A program made the position numbers and the translations under genes. A DNA stretch of 64,000 nucleotides from Gnetum montanum (Eukaryota; Streptophyta; Gnetopsida; Gnetales; Gnetaceae): positions 188,699 through 252,698 of the forward strand of contig MNCI01026467.1 in assembly GCA_015680685.1 (NCBI GenBank), in the 5' to 3' direction. Below the pieces are notes generated by a model, which was not told the origin of the DNA, did no database searches, and was given only the letters and a program-made list of their open reading frames with translations. Below, piece by piece: positions 1 through 10,339 of the stretch (position 1 is the first letter of the stretch; each line of letters starts with the position of its first letter).

Positions 1-111
1 TTCATCAAAAGTAAACATGTTGAAAAGTAAAATTAAACATAGTGATATCCTAGCCAAATAATGATTCATCAAAAGTAAACATGTTGAAAAGTAAAATTAA
101 ACATAGTGAAA
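1..111. repeat. 64-bp direct duplication inside an LTR fragment
   Basis: The segment starting ttcatcaaaagtaaacatg at position 1 recurs at 65 and stays nearly identical for about 45 bases. It lies at the edge of the window inside the family-F LTR fragment and looks like a simple tandem duplication. Confidence 0.8.
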
Positions 112-470
112 TCTTGCAATGATAAGAAACAATCTCAATCTTTATTGTTGATCATGAATTATGCCTAAGAATAATCCACTCCAATAAATATTTCATACAA
201 CTATTAGTCACCACACCATAGGCATTCACTCTAACTCTAATTCTAAGTTACAAAAACAAATGCAAGAATATAGCTATGTGTTAGCAAAAGTTGTTTGTTT
301 TGATACGATGGTCGATTGATATTTATAGGCATGACCATGACCTACTATAGTGCATCTATGATGATGTATGAAAAGTTATGATATTGTAGATACAATGTCA
401 TAGCTGACAAATCATTGGTTTTATCAATAAGGAATGATATGAAATATGTTAACCTAACTAGTATCAACAA
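1..470 (-). mobile_element. LTR fragment, family F (Athila-type Ty3/gypsy), copy F2a
   Basis: Read on the minus strand this matches the plus-strand LTR at about 20.6-21.1 kb along most of its length: the same block around caataaagatt...gattgtttctta, the same 'actataaatacc'-like box (TATAAAT on the minus strand at 321-328), and the same order of blocks. No PBS or coding region is attached. The low-coordinate end is cut by the window. It is a decayed LTR fragment; its upper boundary is approximate. Confidence 0.65.
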
Positions 471-729
471 CCTCATCTAATGTGATGAGCAGTGAGCAAT
501 CCCTACACTTAACCATATAAATCACTAGCATTCACTAATTGATATGGTTGAATTCCATAGACTTTATCTCTCTACGTACATATTATCTAGGTAGTGATTC
601 TCAAGGACATGATTGTTGTCTTCCTAGTTCCTTTTGTGAGGTTTAAGGGTATGGTTAAATGTAACTAAGGCACATAATTTGTATAACTTTTATATCTTTA
701 TCTATTTCTCCTAAGCATGAAAATAAAGT

Positions 730-1290
730 AATTAAATGCCTAATTAATCTAGAAACTATCTAAGGCCTTAACTAATACTAACATAAGCATCTATTCCCAT
801 CTTTTGTACACATTGCAATGCTACTGGGATTACCAAGTGTTAAAGTATGCTTAAGGTAGTTGTACTTATGTGTATTAATTATTCATAATTAATTAATTAA
901 TTAAATTTATAAAAGTAAATTGCATGAATAGTAAATAATTTAAGTAAATATTAGGCTAAGTCCAACTACTACAAGGTTTATTAATATTTATGTTCACATT
1001 GAAGTGTCTAGGTACATCAGTACTCGAATAAAGATTCATATAATTTTCAACTCCTACTGTGGGCACTTAGAAAATATTCTAACTCTTAAATTAAAAAACT
1101 ACAAGATATTCGCTATGCTAATAATCAAAAATGCCTTAAATGTGAGAAGTACATGCATTTATATAGGCAAGACTAGACACTTCATTAATGTGTATGCATT
1201 GACAAATCAAATCATGCATCAACGTAGCTGCATTGATGGGATTGTGTCAATGCATTTGTGTCAACATAGTCCAACCAACAATGACTCTAT
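730..1290 (-). mobile_element. Second LTR fragment, family F, copy F2b
   Basis: Positions 780-1060 resemble the downstream part of the family-F LTRs at 16.5-16.9 kb and 21.0-21.25 kb (blocks around ctattcccatcttttgtac, actgggattaccaagtg, and tctaggtacatca...aataaag). The block order shows it is not a continuation of the fragment at 1-470 but a separate copy in the same orientation. The interval 471-729 between them shows nothing identifiable. An ATG-started 98-codon frame at 1004-1300 lies inside this fragment and matches nothing; I do not treat it as a gene. Confidence 0.5.
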
Positions 1291-1359
1291 GCATCATTGA
1301 ACTTAGGAAGGGTGGGGTGGATGAATAAGTTCCCAAACTCAAAAATTAAATAAACAAAG

Positions 1360-1383
1360 CACACACACACACACACACACACA
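1360..1383. repeat. (CA)12 microsatellite
   Basis: Uninterrupted CA dinucleotides inside the copia-like LTR. Confidence 0.95.
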
Positions 1384-1939
1384 AACTTATGTGGTTTCCT
1401 AACTTGGGTAGTCCACACTTAGAGGGTAGAAAGCAAGCACGTCTCCAAACTTTGTTCCTTTCAAATTATGGTTGAAGGGTTCACATCCTATATGGTCATC
1501 AAGCCCCACTTCAAAGTATTATACCATAGCACCAATCACTCAACCTCGCAAGGTTCCATAAGGGTTGGAAAATTTAATTTGAAGGCTTCCACAACCTTTA
1601 TAATCTTGAGCTCTACACCCAATTTTTATATATAGCACCAACAACTTAATCCCACAAGATACCGACAAGCTCAAGGAAGTCAACCCCTCAAGGCAAGAAG
1701 AATAAAAAAATCCAAGGAATGATTGCAACTCAATTTTTTGATCCTTACATTGTTAGGTACAACACACTTTACAAAAACAAAATGATTAAGACAATGAGGA
1801 GCAACAAAGAATTCAATCACTACAAATGATTGTACAATGAATACAATAATGCTTGCACATTTTCCAATGCACATGAAGTCTTCTTATATCTATCATGTTG
1901 CTAAATCCTTCTTGAAATTTGTGCAACAGCTAGCTAATA

Positions 1940-2230
1940 GTCATGGAAGATGTCTTTCCTATGCTTGAGATGTCTCTCTAAAGGTTTTTTCAAATTTGGG
2001 AAGACATCTTTGTTTCTTGAAAGACATTGTTCTGAAGTCTCTACTTTGGAAGATGTCTTTGTCTTGTAGAAGACATCTTTCTGGACTTGGTCTACAATCT
2101 ATAAAGATATTGTTATCTTATGAAAGACTTCCTTGTCTGAGAAAGATGTCTTGTTATTTTTGAAGTTATCTTTATCTAAATTAAATCCAAATCTACCAAG
2201 ACATCTACTACTTCCTAGAGATGCTTTTCT
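1940..2230. repeat. Cluster of AAGATGTCTT / AAGACATCTT words
   Basis: About ten variants of the ten-base words AAGATGTCTT and its complement AAGACATCTT occur in 290 bases, spaced 20-40 bases apart and in both orientations, for example as an inverted pair at about 2049-2080. They lie in the middle of the copia-like LTR and may be U3 enhancer-like repeats or simple sequence drift. Confidence 0.6.
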
Positions 2231-2546
2231 TCACTTTCCTTTGTATTTTGAATGCATCGTTCCCTGTCTGCAACCTTGATCTTCCATATGCTTAAATGAT
2301 GTTAACTTTGCTTGTATAATATTAGGTCATTGTCCATGTTTTTTGGATGTTCATTTGAAGACATGTGGATGACCTCCTCCTTTGAGCTCTAGAATAGTTT
2401 GTTCCATGTTCTCTTTAGCCCATCTTGATTTCTTGTGTACATAGTCCTACAAACACAATAACCATAAAACCACACAAACAACTTTTTTCTTCATTTTACT
2501 TAACATTTTGAGTAAACCAAAACACACCAAAAGGTCCAAAATCTTC

Positions 2547-2900
2547 CCCTTTTTTGTGATTTCCAAAACTTAATAAAATGAGTTAGTAATCATACAAATA
2601 TAACTAGACTACTCTTCCCCTTTTGGAATAGCAACAAAAAGGATAAGGCCCATAAACTTGGATAGAAAAGATAGAAAATAAAAATCTAGTATGAAGAGCC
2701 AAATATCAAAGATATAAAAAGTATGTAGTTATTAGGTCCTTGAATAGATGCCCCAAATTTTTCAAGAGCGATACAAACCTTCCAAGTGAAATGTAATCTT
2801 GAAGTTAAAGAAAAGGCTTAAGAAACCTATCTCTAAAACAATAAGTCATAGCAGTGCATTGCAAAATTGTTCTAGAAATTTCTTACCTTGCTTTGTCATT
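2547..2900 (-). other. Copia 3'-end remnant and unassigned sequence
   Basis: The first 16 bases are the purine-rich tract (minus strand) next to the copia-like LTR. A second block, cttccccttttggaatagc at about 2613, resembles the pre-PPT region of the same element type. The rest, up to the end of the integrase remnant of element D, shows no coding or repeat signal. Confidence 0.35.
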
Positions 2901-2904
2901 TATG

Positions 2905-3477
2905 TGGTATTGTGTACTAGGCATAGTACAAATTTAGATACAAATGGTTGATCAAATTGACAAATCATTGTCATCTAGATCAACAAGCTTGAATGCTCCA
3001 TTGTCATAGGCCTTGGTAACCAAGAAAGGTCCTTCCTAGTTGGCTGAGAATTTATTCGCAGCATTTTGAACCTCATCAATGAAGCTCAAGAGGATCACAC
3101 AGAGCATTGGAACCTACAATTCAAAAGGCAAAATCACTTCAGACCCATACACAAGGCTATATGATGTCTTATATGTTGTTGTACTACGTGTTGTGCGGTA
3201 GTCCCATAGTGCATAGACTAGCTACTCATGCCATCGCCATTTGTGGCTACTGAGCATCTTCTTCAAAATATTGACATTGACTTTTTTTGTAGCCTCTACT
3301 TGGCTATTCACCTACAGGTAGTATGGCAATGAGAAGAAATGCTTAATGCCAAGGCATTTGCAGAAGACTTTGGTTTCTACATTGCTAAATTGTGGTCCAT
3401 TGCCTATAACTATAGTCATGGGTAGACCAAATCGGGTCACTATGTTGTCAAGAATGAATTTGCAAACTTGTTGCAAT
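2905..3477 (-). pseudogene. Element D integrase, core to C-terminal end
   Basis: Minus-strand reading gives the integrase core after the first Asp: a stretch around IGNGPQF, the SLPYYL block, a VNSQVEA block carrying the catalytic Glu, the YALWDYR block, then LVYGSEV and EGPFLVTK of the C-terminal region. Integrase joins retrotransposon cDNA to host DNA. The second catalytic Asp is Gly here (GNGP instead of DNGP), and several TAG codons interrupt the frame where the family has Gln or Trp, so it is dead. Positions 3016-3477 are the reverse complement of 4001-4462 with about two differences, so this is a second copy of the same stretch and probably an assembly product. Confidence 0.8.
3016..3477. 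repeat. Left arm of 462-bp inverted repeat ending at an N
   Basis: This arm equals the reverse complement of 4001-4462 over exactly 462 bases with no indel and two visible differences. It stops directly at the single N at 3478; the other arm stops directly at the N at 4463. Coincidence of both ends with gap characters points to overlapping contig ends placed in the wrong orientation. Confidence 0.95.
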
Positions 3478-3478
3478 N

Positions 3479-4462
3479 AGAGTGGTATGATGACATCAAG
3501 TCATACCTTCTACATGGTGAGCCTCCGCAACATCTAATCATTGCCCAAAAGGTTGCAATGTGAAAACAATCATGATAGTACATCCTCATAGGTGATAACA
3601 CGCTTTGTTGCAGATCCTATGATGGCATACTGCTAACCTGTGTTAATGATAGTGAAGCACAAATGATGGTTGATCAAGTCCACAAGGGACTGTGTGGAGG
3701 TCACATAGCACCCAGAGCAATGATATCAAAAGTTAGATGCTTAGGCTACTATTGGCCTTACATGAAGCACAATTGTGTCTCCAAGGTCAAGACATGTGAT
3801 GTGTGTCAATGGCATGGCAACTTAATGCATGTGCCACCTACTAAACTACACACCATGCAAATCATGTGGCCATTCCAATGTTGGAGGTTGGATATCATAG
3901 GACCTATCACACCTAAGTCTTCGACAGGACATAGCTTCATCATAACCACAACTAAATACTTTACCAAGTGGGTTGAAGCCATTCCCCTTAGGAAGACAAC
4001 ATTGCAACAAGTTTGCAAATTCATTCTTGACAACATAGTGACCTGATTTGGTCTACCCATGACTGTAGTTATAGGCAATGGACCACAATTTAGCAATGTA
4101 GAAACCAAAGTCTTCTGCAAATGCCTTGGCATTAAGCATTTCTTCTCATTGCCATACTACCTGTAGGTGAATAGCCAAGTAGAGGCTACAAAAAAAGTCA
4201 ATGTCAATATTTTGAAGAAGATGCTCAGTAGCCACAAATGGCGATGGCATGAGTAGCTAGTCTATGCACTATGGGACTACCGCACAACACGTAGTACAAC
4301 AACATATAAGACATCATATAGCCTTGTGTATGGGTCTGAAGTGATTTTGCCTTTTGAATTGTAGGTTCCAATGCTCTGTGTGATCCTCTTGAGCTTCATT
4401 GATGAGGTTCAAAATGCTGCGAATAAATTCTCAGCCAACTAGGAAGGACCTTTCTTGGTTAC
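3479..4462 (+). pseudogene. Element D integrase, zinc-binding domain and core (flipped segment)
   Basis: Plus-strand reading starts in the linker before integrase (YDDIKSYLLHGEPPQ), continues through the zinc-binding domain (VHKGLCGGH, then CDVCQ), then the core with WRLDIIGPITPKSSTGH (first catalytic Asp), TKYFTKWVEAIPLRK, IGNGPQF (second Asp changed to Gly) and VNSQVEATKK (Glu), and ends in EGPFLVT. All neighbouring pol parts of element D are on the minus strand, so this piece is inverted relative to its own element. In-frame stops: one TGA (expected CGA) and four TAG (expected CAG or TGG). Flanked by single Ns at 3478 and 4463. Confidence 0.85.
4001..4462. repeat. Right arm of 462-bp inverted repeat ending at an N
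   Basis: Partner of 3016-3477. The arm starts with attgcaacaag and ends immediately before the N at 4463. Confidence 0.95.
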
Positions 4463-4463
4463 N

Positions 4464-4890
4464 ACTTTCCACCATGCAATTCAACTACTTTCGTAAATGT
4501 TTGCAGTGATCTCTCAAAGTACATTGCTTTTGTAGATCATGTTTACTTGATTTTGGAAAAGATAGTGCCTCCACTTCTTAAGTGCAAAGACTAAGGTGAG
4601 ACAATTCTTTTCCACATCATTGTATTTTGCTTCATGGGCCACTAACACATGGCTTAGGTAGTATATAAGGACCTCTGAGCCATTGTCTTACTTTTGGCAA
4701 AGTAAAGAGGTGATGGATGCATCAGAGGTTGCAAGGTAGATGTAGAATTGTTTATCTTCTTATGAAGGGTAAATTGTAGGAAGTTAAGCCAATTCTTGTT
4801 TGAGGTTATCAAATGTCTTTTGGCATTGATCAATTTACTTGAAGTGGACTTCCCTTTTAAGAAAATGTTGCATTGGCTACAACTTATTAG
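4464..4890 (-). pseudogene. Element D RNase H (fragment)
   Basis: Minus-strand reading shows the Ty3-type RNase H that follows RT: AKYNDVEKNCLTLVFALKKW and RHYLFQNQV correspond to the conserved block before the third acidic residue. RNase H removes the RNA strand during reverse transcription. The C-terminal half and the second (archaeal-type) RNase H seen in element C are missing here, lost at the N at 4463. Several frame breaks are present. Confidence 0.7.
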
Positions 4891-5740
4891 TTAATCATGC
4901 AATAAACTTGCGAATGAATTGTATTCTACCTTGTAAACCATGTAGCTCCTTAAGGTTAGCTAGTGGTGCTAAGCTGATGATGACCTTAACCTTATTAGGG
5001 TCTATGTGTATGCCTACTTCTGATACTACGAGATCTAGCATGCAACCTATTTTAACACTGAAGACATACTTCTTAGGATTCAATATAAGGTCATGTCTTA
5101 GATAACATTTGAGTACATGGTCTAAGTCATTTGCATGGTTATGTACCATTTTGGACTTGACTGTTATGTCGTCAACATAGTCATTGAGAAAACCTAGCAA
5201 ATAATTACTAAAAAAGTATATCATAGCATGTTGATAGGTTGCTCCTGTGTTCTTTAGTCTGAAAGGCATCATCGTATAGCAAAACGTACCTCAAGGAGTC
5301 ATGAAGGTAGTACTAAGGTGGTGCTCCAAGTTTATCTGAATCTGATTGTAACCAAAGAACCCATCCATAAAGGACAACAAGGCATGACTAGTCATGGTAT
5401 TGACTAGTTGATCAATACTAGGTAACGGGAAGTTATCCTTAATGGTTGCCTTGTTGAGGTACCATAAGTCTATGCAAATGCATATGCTTCCATTTTTCTT
5501 GGGCATAACCATGATGTTGGAGACCCAATCTATGTAGTCAATGGTCTGAATGAAACCAACTTTGTAAAGCTTGGTGATTTCATCAAGGACTACCAATGCC
5601 ACCTTAGGCCTAAGCTTACAGGCTTTTTGCTTGACTGGTTTTATGCGAGGATCAAGGATTATATTGTGCTGAACTATGCAAGGATATAGGCTTGGCATGT
5701 CTTTGTAAAACCATGCAAATGCCTTCATATTGTCATTCAT
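4891..5740 (-). pseudogene. Element D reverse transcriptase, Tat-type Ty3/gypsy
   Basis: The frame runs from the PR-RT linker (MNDNMKAFAW) through IVQHNIILDPRIKPVKQK, the VMPKKNGSICICIDLWYLN block, FPLPSIDQLV, a DGFFGYNQI block (the Asp of motif A lies in SFMDGFFG), PFRLKNTGATYQHAM, the catalytic YVDD box at 5168-5179, and LNPKKYVFSV to VSEVGIHIDPNKVK. RT copies element RNA into cDNA. One in-frame TGA at about 5288-5290 replaces the Trp of the PWG motif, splitting an otherwise nearly open 283-codon domain. It is the best preserved pol segment of element D. It continues into RNase H below 4890. Confidence 0.88.
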
Positions 5741-6060
5741 GACTTTAGTGATGCTCTAGGTGTGTTGAGGCTCTAACAAGGAACTTAGTTTCAATGTTTT
5801 TGCCTTGCCACTAAGTGTTGTCATAGGGACTTCAACATGGGGATCCTCAATGATGTCGCTTGTCTCTAGATCTAGAGCTTTGACTAGATGGTTTGGCCAA
5901 TCTAGTGGTGCCTCTATAGATGCTACATGTTCATCATAGGCTATGGGCTCAAGGTCTAGGCATTTAGTATTGATGTATCATGTGAGGTCACCATGAGACC
6001 TGGTAAGGACTAGTGGTGAATGGAGATGCCTACATGTGCTCATGTTGTAATCCTGCCAAG
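5741..6060 (-). pseudogene. Element D linker between protease region and RT
   Basis: Acidic linker matching the better preserved linker of element C (56,008-56,298): reading contains an EVPMTTLSGKAKTLKLSS-like stretch and a run ending at the RT start. It has no enzymatic motif. Frame is broken. Confidence 0.5.
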
Positions 6061-7149
6061 TATCCTGCAAAATAACTAGAAGAAATTTCAAGCTGCACCT
6101 ATCTTAAATGAAGTCAAAATGCATAAAATAAGGAAAGCAATGCAATAAAAATGCACCTAAGTGTGCAAATGTGGAGCTAGAGAAGCAGGTATGTGAGCCA
6201 ATTTCGGGCCTCAACAGGCCATGGTTTGCCAATTCAAGATCATATTGGACCATTGTTTGCTAGTTTAAGATCATGACTAACCATGGTTTAGTAGTTTAAG
6301 GTTGCAATGGACCTCAGTCTATGCAAACTACGTTGGTTTAAGTAAGGTTGGGAGTGCATGGAACATGGAGTCAGGCTAGGCATTCACTGGGCAATCAAAA
6401 TAATTTAGAAAATTTTCTAAGTCTAGGGACCACCAAAAAAAGTGTGAAAATTTTCTAACTCTGGCTACTATGCTTACCCCTTATTACGCTTGACCTCCTT
6501 GCTATGCTCAAAAAAAACTTGAAAATTTTTCCCAAGTGTGGGATGCTATCTTGGTAGGTAGAACATTTAATTACCTTTATAGGGTATTTATGCATGTTTC
6601 ATTAAGGTCAAACTATCATTTTCCAAAGTGAAAATGAAAACTTACAAAGCATAGCATAGTTGGACCAAGGAGTGGAGCCAGAGCATAGCAATCAAAGCAT
6701 GAAATCTAGAGTGTGATAGCCAACATGATGCTTTGAAGTAAACATCAGCATCCCAGACTCATCAACATGGATGAAGGAAGAGTGAGTGCTACGACGTCTA
6801 CCCCAAGCATGTGTGAAGGAACAAGGAGAGCCATTGTCCACCAAATACCCTACTACGCTCTACCCTTGCACATAATTTTCTTTGTGTTGTTTTACTTGAT
6901 TTTCTTTGCATTATGGTATGGGACTTGGGGTAGCTTACCTTGGTAGGAAGCATTACTACCATCGCTACCATGACCACTGTAGCTAGGGAGAGAGGGCATG
7001 TTTATGGGTAATGAGGATTTTGCTTGCAGGATTTTTTCTCTTTCCCTTTTATGGGTGTGCACTACATGGGCATGGGTGATTAGGTTCCATGGCTGTGTGG
7101 GGTAAGGGTTTCATTTTTTAATACTATGTGGAGCATGGAGAATCAACAA

Positions 7150-7235
7150 AAATGAGGGCTTTGTGGCTACAACCAAGGCAAGGGGGAAAGGGAAAAAATG
7201 AGGGCTTTGTAACCACAACCAGGGCAACCATGACT
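7150..7235. repeat. Tandem pair, about 46 bp
   Basis: aatgagggctttgtggctac at about 7150 recurs as aatgagggctttgtaaccac at about 7196, followed by a shared acaacca(a/g)ggcaa block. Confidence 0.75.
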
Positions 7236-7649
7236 TAGGTGTGAGGGGTCATGGGACCCCCTCTCTCCTCTTCTCCCCCCTTTACTTTTTATTGGCACAT
7301 ATGGTAGAGAAGTCAGGGTTTAGTAGTGGCCCTAGCACTAATCCAAGGAAGAAGGGGAGCTATAGGGTGCATGACACCATGGAAGGGAGATTTTTTTTGT
7401 TTTTGTGGCCAGAGGCCAGGGCAGAATGAATGACATAGCCTACAATGGCAGTAGCTATCATGGGGAAGCAAAGGTAGGGAGGAAAGGCCATGATAGACCA
7501 TGTCCATGGGGAGCTCCTTAGCATGTGATGCTAGAGCATAACAAGGCTAGGTGGCACCATGAAGGGGCCAAGTGCCTAGGGTAAAGGCACAATGCAACAA
7601 TGGAGTGGTAGTTAGTTTTTTTTACTTTTTTTTAAAAAAAATTTGTGGT

Positions 7650-7890
7650 CATTGTGGGGCTACACTCCACACCATTAGAATTTGTTTCATGTTTTGGGGG
7701 CTATGCTCCCTAGGGACCATAGTCAACAGTTAGAGAAACTTTTGTGATTTTGGACGCTACGCTCCCTAGGGAACATAGCTAATAGTTAGAAAATTTTTTC
7801 ATCATTTTCTTGGGTTACACTCCCTAAGAGGGGTAATCCAAAGTTAGAATTTTTTCATGGACACCCCGAGTATGCTGCCTAGAGTTAGAA
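7650..7890. repeat. About five 50-bp units with a short hairpin
   Basis: Units around ggctatgctccctagggacc, cgctacgctccctaggg, ggttacactccctaag and agtatgctgcctagag, each followed by ...agttagaaa. The core ctatg/ctccctaggg/a.catag can fold on itself. Similar TACGCTC words recur in the LTR of the same element (13.9-14.5 kb). Confidence 0.65.
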
Positions 7891-8316
7891 AAAATTTGAA
7901 AAATTTGCCAAATGTAATAATAAAATGCCAAACATGAAAATGCTAAGCACAAGAATGTAAAGTGCTAGAATGCTACCTATGAAACAAAAATGCGATGTGT
8001 ATTGAAGCTCTACCAAAATGCTAGACTTGAAAACTGGACATGTTAAACTACCAAAATATGCCAATAGAGATAGCACACAGCATGCAAATGTAAAGAAAAA
8101 TGCTAATACTACTTTAATGTTGTACCCCAATGAGCACCAAGCACGTCAAATGTGTGTATCGATGTCCTATGCCCATGGGGCCCATAGGGGATCCCTAAAA
8201 ATATATTTTCTACCAAATCATGCTATTCTATCTTAACATTGCTAATTTGTTTAGTGTAATGTAATGTATTTTGGTGCATCGAGTGTATATTAATGCTTTT
8301 TTTGTTGGTTTTGTAG

Positions 8317-10260
8317 GTGCAAGGTATTGTTGAAGCCAATCCTCATCATGGTGGAGCTCGTTGGCATCCTTTGTTGTATGAGTGAGCCCATTCCAAACAC
8401 ACTTGCATCAGACACACAATTAGATCACTAGGTAGTATGGTTCCAACTAGGAGCATGAATGTCCCTAGAATTCCTACTGCAATACTTCAGTGTTATGATG
8501 TGATCATGCTTAGCAACAGATGCTGCTGGTGTCATCACAGAGACATTACTGCCTAGGGCAAACTAGAGCATTTTGAGGTTCATGTTCGATGAGCCCACTA
8601 CCAATGATAGTGAAGTAGGAGGTTTAGGCCAAGGACCTAGGGGTGTTAGGCCTTTGTCTAGGATCTTGTACATGCTAGAGTTTAGTTGTTATAGAAAGAG
8701 CAACACTCTCTTTCTTACTCGGTGTGTGCATATTCCATTTTAGAACCCACCTAGGATGGTGTACTATGTAGGAGGGTAAGTGTCCATATGATTCTTGCAT
8801 TATTCATTTAGCTATCAACTCACACCAAGGTCCTAACTGCTAATGTTTATTGCCAGGTTTAGCATTGGTGAGCATGGCCTACATGATCAATAAAGGGCCC
8901 TGAACCTAACCTACACTACCCTGTAGGAATTTTTTACTTGTAAGAGCATTCATGTGGGGGTGATCAGATAGATTGGGTTCAACTTGGTAGAGTATCCTCA
9001 TCGGCATCTGAAGTCCTATGAGAGGTGTTAGACCCATGGCAGGTTGGATGTAGAGTGGATGGACATGTACCTAGCATCGAGGAGGCATTAGTTCCACCAC
9101 CACCATCACGCACACCTTTTTTCTTGCGTAAGAAGTTTATCACTTTGCTCTCATGCATTTGCTACCTTTTCTTTTTGCATGATGCTAACATTGTTTTCTT
9201 TGCCTATATTGTAGCTGCAGTCACTTTGGAAGGGGTCAAAGTGGTAACTATAAGCCACACTGAGGCCACCCTCATCATGAAGTATGGTGATGTTGAGGGT
9301 GTGTAGCATTGGTTATGCCACAAGGCCCCAGTGGAGCTGACTAGTAGGCTCATGTGGATTGGCCTAATGGACCTTTTCTTGGCTCTTAGCCTAGGCATCT
9401 TAATGTTTGAAATGATCACTATTATTGATTCTTTCAGCAACAATGCTCATCACTTTACCATGTGTGTACATGATGTGAGGGTGGTCTTAGACCTCACTGA
9501 TGACTTCGTCATGGATCTCTTTGGCCTTTCCTCTGATGGCCCATTAGTTGTTCACAAAACCAATAGAGAGGTGGACCATCAAGGCAATATCAAGGAGTGG
9601 CTAGGAACTTCTTGATCTTGCAAAGGCATACTCATTAAGAACATGCAGGTGCCTGTGGTCCATGAGCTTTACCCTCTCTTCCATGCCCATGCCTTTCTGA
9701 AGCTACTCTGCTAAGGGAAAATCCTTGGGGTGGAGTAGGCTCAAGTAATGAGGTATGTGCTAGAGGAGGACACAAGGTACAATTGGGCCTCTCACCTTGC
9801 CAACAGCCTACATGCCAAGATCATCAAGTTGCACCACAACCTCCAAGCGAGGTTGCACGTGCACTTTGCATTTTTCGTAGGATCCCTGCAAAGATTTGTG
9901 AAGTTTTTGATGGTTCATGAGGATAGAAAATGGCTAGTGTAGGACCACACATAGCTCTCAAAGCCATGGATCAAGCACCTATTTTTTATCACATGAGCAT
10001 AAGACCCCCTTAAAGATGATTGGTGAGTCATTTTCCATAATGACTAAAGGTCCCTTAGGGCGATCTCACTACTCGCATGATAGTACAAGTGAACCCCCAC
10101 TAGTTGGTACCAGGAACATGGCCAGGGCAAAGTGTTACATTGCCAAGATAGTAGGACCATCTAAAATAAATATTAAGAGGCCATGTCTTGCAAAGGAACC
10201 TACATGAGAGGTCAAAAATGTGGGCAGAAAGAAGATCTGCCTAAAGTTTTCTGAATTGCA
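8317..10260 (+). pseudogene. Antisense intron-bearing gene (aORF) of element D
   Basis: A plus-strand reading frame lies between gag and RT of minus-strand element D. After an AG acceptor near 8317, exon 1 reads ILLKPILIMVELVGILCC, then FLLQYFSVMM and RILYMLEFSCYRKSN. Intron 1 is 8776-8856 (GTAAGT...CCAG). Exon 2 holds TTL.EF and YPHRHLKSYERC. Intron 2 is 9128-9214 (GTAAGA...TGTAG). Exon 3 reads HTEATLIMKYGDVEGV, LGILMFEMITIIDSFSN, VVLDLTDDFVMDLFGL, and further on PWIKHLFF...DPLK and SEPPL. The minus-strand gene at 36.57-49.32 kb in element B aligns along the whole length and has introns at the same two places. Stops inside exons are TAG or TGA. I do not recognise the protein family. No RT, Gag or Env motif is present. 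The start of the gene is not seen. Confidence 0.7.
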
Positions 10261-10339
10261 CACGATTGTAGTAGGTTAGTATGAGTTACTGGATGCATTT
10301 TTTACATTTTTATGTGTTTATATTTTTATGTTTTTTATG

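Larger units (their letters stand above)
1298..2546 (-). mobile_element. Ty1/copia LTR, SIRE/Maximus-like
   Basis: Read on the minus strand, the upper end is preceded by a purine tract of the AAAAAAGGGGAAGATT kind, as found just before the 3' LTR of SIRE/Maximus copia elements. The lower end carries the C-rich ATTCATCCACCCCACC block typical of the 3' end of such LTRs, followed by TTCA and a weak resemblance to the initiator-Met PBS (minus strand, about 1297 down to 1280). Length about 1.25 kb. It contains a CA microsatellite and a cluster of GACATCTT words. Having a PPT-like tract on one side and a PBS-like site on the other could mean a shared LTR of two tandem copies, or chance. Family assignment is by terminal motifs only. 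Confidence 0.5.
6061..8316. other. Element D spacer between RT and the antisense gene
   Basis: Non-coding spacer. It holds several copies of a dispersed word built on AGTTTAAG(GCC)...GGACCATGG at about 6190-6330, a tandem pair of about 46 bp starting aatgagggctttgt at 7150 and 7196, and five degenerate copies of a roughly 50-bp unit at 7650-7890. An open 62-codon frame at 7241-7429 and its antisense partner have no family resemblance and look accidental. Confidence 0.55.

Noticed and set aside
3806-4132. 108-codon minus-strand frame, near-identical in part to a plus-strand frame at 3346-3537
   Set aside because: Both are the non-coding strand of the duplicated integrase arms.
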